Shown in pieces: positions 30,921 to 33,831 of a stretch of DNA of 33,831 nt. The stretch covers positions 1 through 33,831 of the forward strand of contig JAYMSP010001289.1 of assembly GCA_036897095.1 (NCBI GenBank), written 5' to 3'. The stretch comes from Plantago elongata (taxonomy: Eukaryota > Streptophyta > Magnoliopsida > Lamiales > Plantaginaceae). The translations under genes and the position numbers were made by a program. Every line of letters starts with the position of its first letter. Position 1 is the first letter of the stretch. Under the pieces are notes generated by a model, which did not search any database, had not been told where the DNA came from, and worked only from the letters and a program-made list of their open reading frames with translations.

Positions 30921-32280
30921 TCCTGTTTAAATTTTATTGTGCTTTTAAGCTTCTATATTCATAATCCGACTTATTGTAGTTAAAAATTGAATTTATGCCT
31001 AGCAATTGATATTTTAGTAGGTTGCAGTGTATTTTTAACATGATCCGTGTCAAATAAAAAAATACATTGTTGTTTTAAATAGTAACATTGTATATGGATC
31101 TTATTGTTTAAAAACCATGTATCGTTGTTTTAACAAGCTACGTTTGATGTATAAGTACACTTGTTACTGTTTTACAACTACTATATTAATGATTTTAGTT
31201 TCTAATGTGATTTCAGCTGCTTAATATTCTTAATCGTAGTTTTAAGAACATTTGTGGTTTATTTAATAGTACCTGTTTTAGCCTCATGATATAGTTTCAA
31301 ACAACAAATGTTGCTAAAATGTATGACTGTAGATTTAATACCATCAGTTGTAGATTTAATAACACGCTTTTTACTGTTTTTATGATGTTAGTTGTGGTTT
31401 TAGCATATGCTAAGAAATACCTACTTTTATTTTAGATAAATGTAGCTTTAATCAATTGTATATGTGTTTTAACACATTATATTGTGGTTTTAAAGCCACA
31501 TGTTACAATTTCAAAATGTTACTTCTAAAATGCATATTTGTGGTTTTAATTAGTATATTTATTGTTTTATCACTCTTCGTTGTGGTTTTTATTGTTCATA
31601 TTACACATTCTAAAACCAACTGAACATGAAAAACACCCCCGGAAGCTATGGTCTTAATTAGGGTTTAGGGTTTAGGACGGAGCCTTGCACCATCCTAAAC
31701 CCTAAACCCTAATTAAGTTGTATATGTTCATGATTTAGTATGCCTTGTTGTAGTTTTTATGATGTGTGTAATGGATTTAAAATGTATATCATAATTTTTG
31801 TGGTATCTATCATTTATCTATCATTTATTGAATGTGTGTTGTGCTAATGTTCTTTTTTTTAGAGTTTTTAGTTGTGTTAATGAATTGTTAATTAATTATT
31901 ACTAATTACTATTTTAATTATTAATGTTGTGCTTTTAATTTTATATATTGTGGTCTTAACAGAGAATGTTGATGTCAAAATATCATTGAAATGTCTCACT
32001 GCTGAAACATGACACGAGTTACTAAAAGTGTATAAAAGGTACTCCAATGAACTTGACTTTCCAGTCACGAAGGGTCCAATAAGATCAAAACGTGTAACAA
32101 ACAAATTAAAGAGATATACTTCATGTGCTCTCGTTTGACTAATGTGAACATAAAGGGGTGCAAAACGCGCATCAGATTCATATACAACCAAATGACTGAA
32201 GAGAAGAGTAATTATAATTATAAAAATGCATGTTACATGTACATTTATTGTCAGAGAAGAGTATATTTATAAAAATGGAG
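30921..32280. repeat. degenerate TTGTGGTTTTAA repeat field
   Basis: Over about 900 bp (31060-31960) the words TTGTGGTTTTAA, TTGTAGATTTAA and GTTGTTTTAA return at irregular 30-90 bp steps, e.g. 31125, 31254, 31391, 31481, 31538, 31580, 31747 and 31948. It contains the telomeric palindrome. A coding-like plus-strand snippet near 32045-32110 (FPVTKGPIRSKR) is too short to assign. There is no gene. Confidence 0.55.
31653..31717. repeat. perfect palindrome of telomeric repeats
   Basis: Arms 31653-31677 and 31693-31717 are exact reverse complements (25 bp). Each carries TTAGGG TTTAGGG TTTAGG, the plant telomere unit, framed by CTTAA/TTAAG. The 15-nt loop is CGGAGCCTTGCACCA. Arm identity without a mismatch implies recent origin or selection. 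Confidence 0.97.
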
Positions 32281-32739
32281 AACAATGGTGCAGGCCCGGC
32301 TAAGGCCCAGTGCGGTAAGCCCAACCGCGCAAGGCCTCAGCTTGTTAGGGGCCAGCCCTCAGGCACAATATACAGTCCAATAAAAGAAAAATCAATGTGA
32401 TCTGCAGTTGGATTGCTGGACAGCAACTGGAGGACTGGAGCTGGCAGCTAGGCCTATGGCCCAATGAAATTAGACTGCAGATCCATTAATTGAAGACAGA
32501 AGACGATAGAAGAAGAAAAGAAAAGAACAGACAGGCAACCAAAGGCAACAACAGCTCACAGCTGCATTCATTTCGGATTTTCGGCCGTTCCTTTCTCGAT
32601 TTCTTCTTACTTCTTCAATCTTCAGCCTAATTCCTCTCCATTTCCATTAAACCATCCATTCAATTCCTTAAATATCGAATAAATCCGTTCAATTTCTCAA
32701 ATATTGAAGAAAAAATGGCCGTTTTTTGTTCAATTTCCA

Positions 32740-32750
32740 TGTATATAAGG
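32740..32750 (+). promoter_or_regulatory. TATA box of the hAT transposase
   Basis: GTATATAAGGA in a region with CT-rich surroundings, about 970 bp before the transposase ATG. Transcription would start near 32775. Confidence 0.5.
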
Positions 32751-32997
32751 ACCCTTCATTCTTCTTCAATCCTTCATCCTAACTTAAGCAATCAAACTCA
32801 AACAACATCTAGAAATTATTGTGTTTTATTAGAAATCTGGGTTTGGAAATTTAGGGTTTTTATTTTGGGGATCGATATTGACTCTAAATTTCCACCGGAA
32901 AAGGGCCACTGCCGCCTACTGGGGAGCCGCCGGCCGCGGAAACTGACCGAGTGACCGGCATCGACAGTCGTCAGAGGGCCATCTTCGGATTAGTCAT

Positions 32998-33629
32998 GTA
33001 ATTTTCTTTTGCTTTCTTTCTTTTCTTCTTGCTACTTTGTTTAAATTGTCTTAGTTCTTCTATTCTTATTTTATATATTCAAAATTCTTAATTTTCTCAA
33101 GTTATTATAGCCCCAATTAACTCTAGTACTACTTCATTGGTTCTTCTATTTTAAATCTGATAATTGTTGATAGTTTAAATTAACTTCAGAATTAAATCTA
33201 GTTTTGATAGTTCTAAAGTTAATTTCCAAATTAAATCTAGTTTTGACAGTTCTAGTTAATTTTAGAGTGTTGATAGTTCTGGAGTTAATTATCAAAACAG
33301 ATTTAGGAGTTAGTTCTGTTTTAACTAGAATTGGTGATAGTTCTGGAGCTAAACTTGCTCTTGGTGACTAAAATGGGCCTGTCCAGTAGCCTATTAACCC
33401 ATCTAATTTGTTGATTAGTCAACTTCTATTACTTGATTAGAGAATATTGTTTATATTTTTGTTTAATAAACTAGTTATGCTAGTGTATTTCACTATTTTA
33501 GTTTCTGTACATTAAAAATTTATTGGCTAACTCTCAAATTGCTAATCATATTTATGGCAGACTATATTCCGGCTACCGACTTGCTGCATTATTAGTGGTT
33601 TAGCTAAATTGGCTTTGTCGTACTGCAGA
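32998..33629 (+). other. probable 5' UTR intron with tandem repeats
   Basis: T-rich sequence follows a donor-like CAT|GTAATT at about 32999. Acceptors TTTATGGCAG (ends 33561) or TACTGCAG (ends 33629) could close it. Inside, AATTAAATCTAGTTTTGAYAGTTCTA recurs about 41 bp apart (from 33191 and 33232), with weaker copies of GATAGTTCTGGAGTTAA to 33350. Confidence 0.35.
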
Positions 33630-33709
33630 CTAACTTGGCTGCTTGGTGTTGGAAAGGGAAGTTCCTCTACCTTGTTCTTTCTTGAAATTTTACTAGCTAA
33701 TCTTTTGTT

Positions 33710-33831
33710 ATGGCCCCTAAAAGAAAATATGAATCTGGGTATGAGAAACGTAAAAGAAAAAAAAGAACGGATGAATTAATTCAATCTCAAAAAGGAGCTT
33801 TAGATAAATTTGTTATGAAGAGTTGTCACAT
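33710..33831 (+). CDS. hAT transposase N-terminus (zinc finger MYM-type 1-like), partial
   Basis: ATG 33710 opens MAPKRKYESGYEKRKRKKR, then ELIQSQKGALDKFV, the stereotyped N-terminus of plant ZMYM1-like (TTF-zinc-finger) hAT proteins. The lysine/arginine stretch is a likely nuclear signal. It is cut by the window end after 40 codons, so the zinc finger and catalytic domain are not visible and intactness cannot be judged. Confidence 0.8.
   Translation, partial: MAPKRKYESGYEKRKRKKRTDELIQSQKGALDKFVMKSCH

Larger units (their letters stand above)
32291..33831 (+). mobile_element. 5' part of a hAT transposon with ZMYM1-like transposase
   Basis: Starting at 32291, CAGGCCCGGCTAAGGCCCAG and the GGCC/AAGGCCTCAG-rich zone after it match the terminal style of plant hAT elements with ZMYM1-like transposases. 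CAATGGTG (32283-32290) would be the 8-bp target duplication. A promoter, a probable 5' UTR intron and the transposase start follow; the element continues beyond the window. Confidence 0.65.

Noticed and set aside
31060..31960. Repeat field considered as a CRISPR array
   Set aside because: Spacing and word are irregular, there are no cas genes and the DNA is plant nuclear.
31892..32191. 99-codon minus-strand ORF in the right part of the repeat field
   Set aside because: No recognisable domain; the plus strand shows a slightly better coding-like snippet (FPVTKGPIRSKR), so neither is assigned.
1..33831. tRNA or rRNA genes
   Set aside because: I looked for cloverleaf-like and conserved rRNA blocks by eye on both strands and saw none; the tRNA-like TGGTATCAGAGCC is a primer site only.

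Overview
This is nuclear DNA of a flowering plant, almost certainly a dicot. The evidence is AT-rich noncoding sequence, plant LTR retrotransposons (a chromodomain Ty3/gypsy element and several Ty1/copia elements with tRNA-Met primer sites), hAT and MITE elements, introns, and one intact plant-specific gene, a reversibly glycosylated polypeptide / UDP-arabinopyranose mutase family member. There is no sign of bacterial or organellar gene organisation, and the species cannot be named from the sequence alone.

Left two thirds (1-22475): a nest of retrotransposons. From inside out: E, a minus-strand copia element (LTR 22294-22475, gag to integrase running left to about 20230); D, a plus-strand copia element of Sirevirus-like layout apparently inserted in E's integrase (integrase remnant from 11629, RNase H, a very long downstream accessory gene 13591-18523, PPT 18873-18885, 3' LTR from 18888); B, a solo gypsy LTR (9190-11628) inserted in D's integrase; A, an almost complete chromovirus (to 9182) whose edge lies 7 bp from B; and C, a minus-strand gypsy LTR end (1-302) inserted in the 5' LTR of A. 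All carry frameshifts and stops and look dead.

Middle (22476-27148): an RNase H fragment, a palindrome-ended repeat with three copies of one terminal sequence, a 2.3-kb non-autonomous hAT element (23734-26032) with an 8-bp target duplication and two duplicated mini-ORFs, and two probable MITEs.

Right (27149-33831): the only convincing host gene, an RGP on the minus strand with an uninterrupted 348-codon CDS and a probable 1.05-kb 5' UTR intron; upstream repeat remnants and a broken multi-exon fragment; a repeat field built on TTGTGGTTTTAA that holds a perfect 25-bp-arm telomeric palindrome; and the 5' end of a hAT transposon whose ZMYM1-like transposase starts at 33710 and runs off the window.

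The least familiar items are D's accessory gene (own TATA box, phase-0 introns of 78-92 nt separating near-identical-length 36-37 codon exons), the pre-gag ORF and U5 intron/hairpin of A, the duplicated mini-ORFs in the hAT, and the telomeric palindrome.
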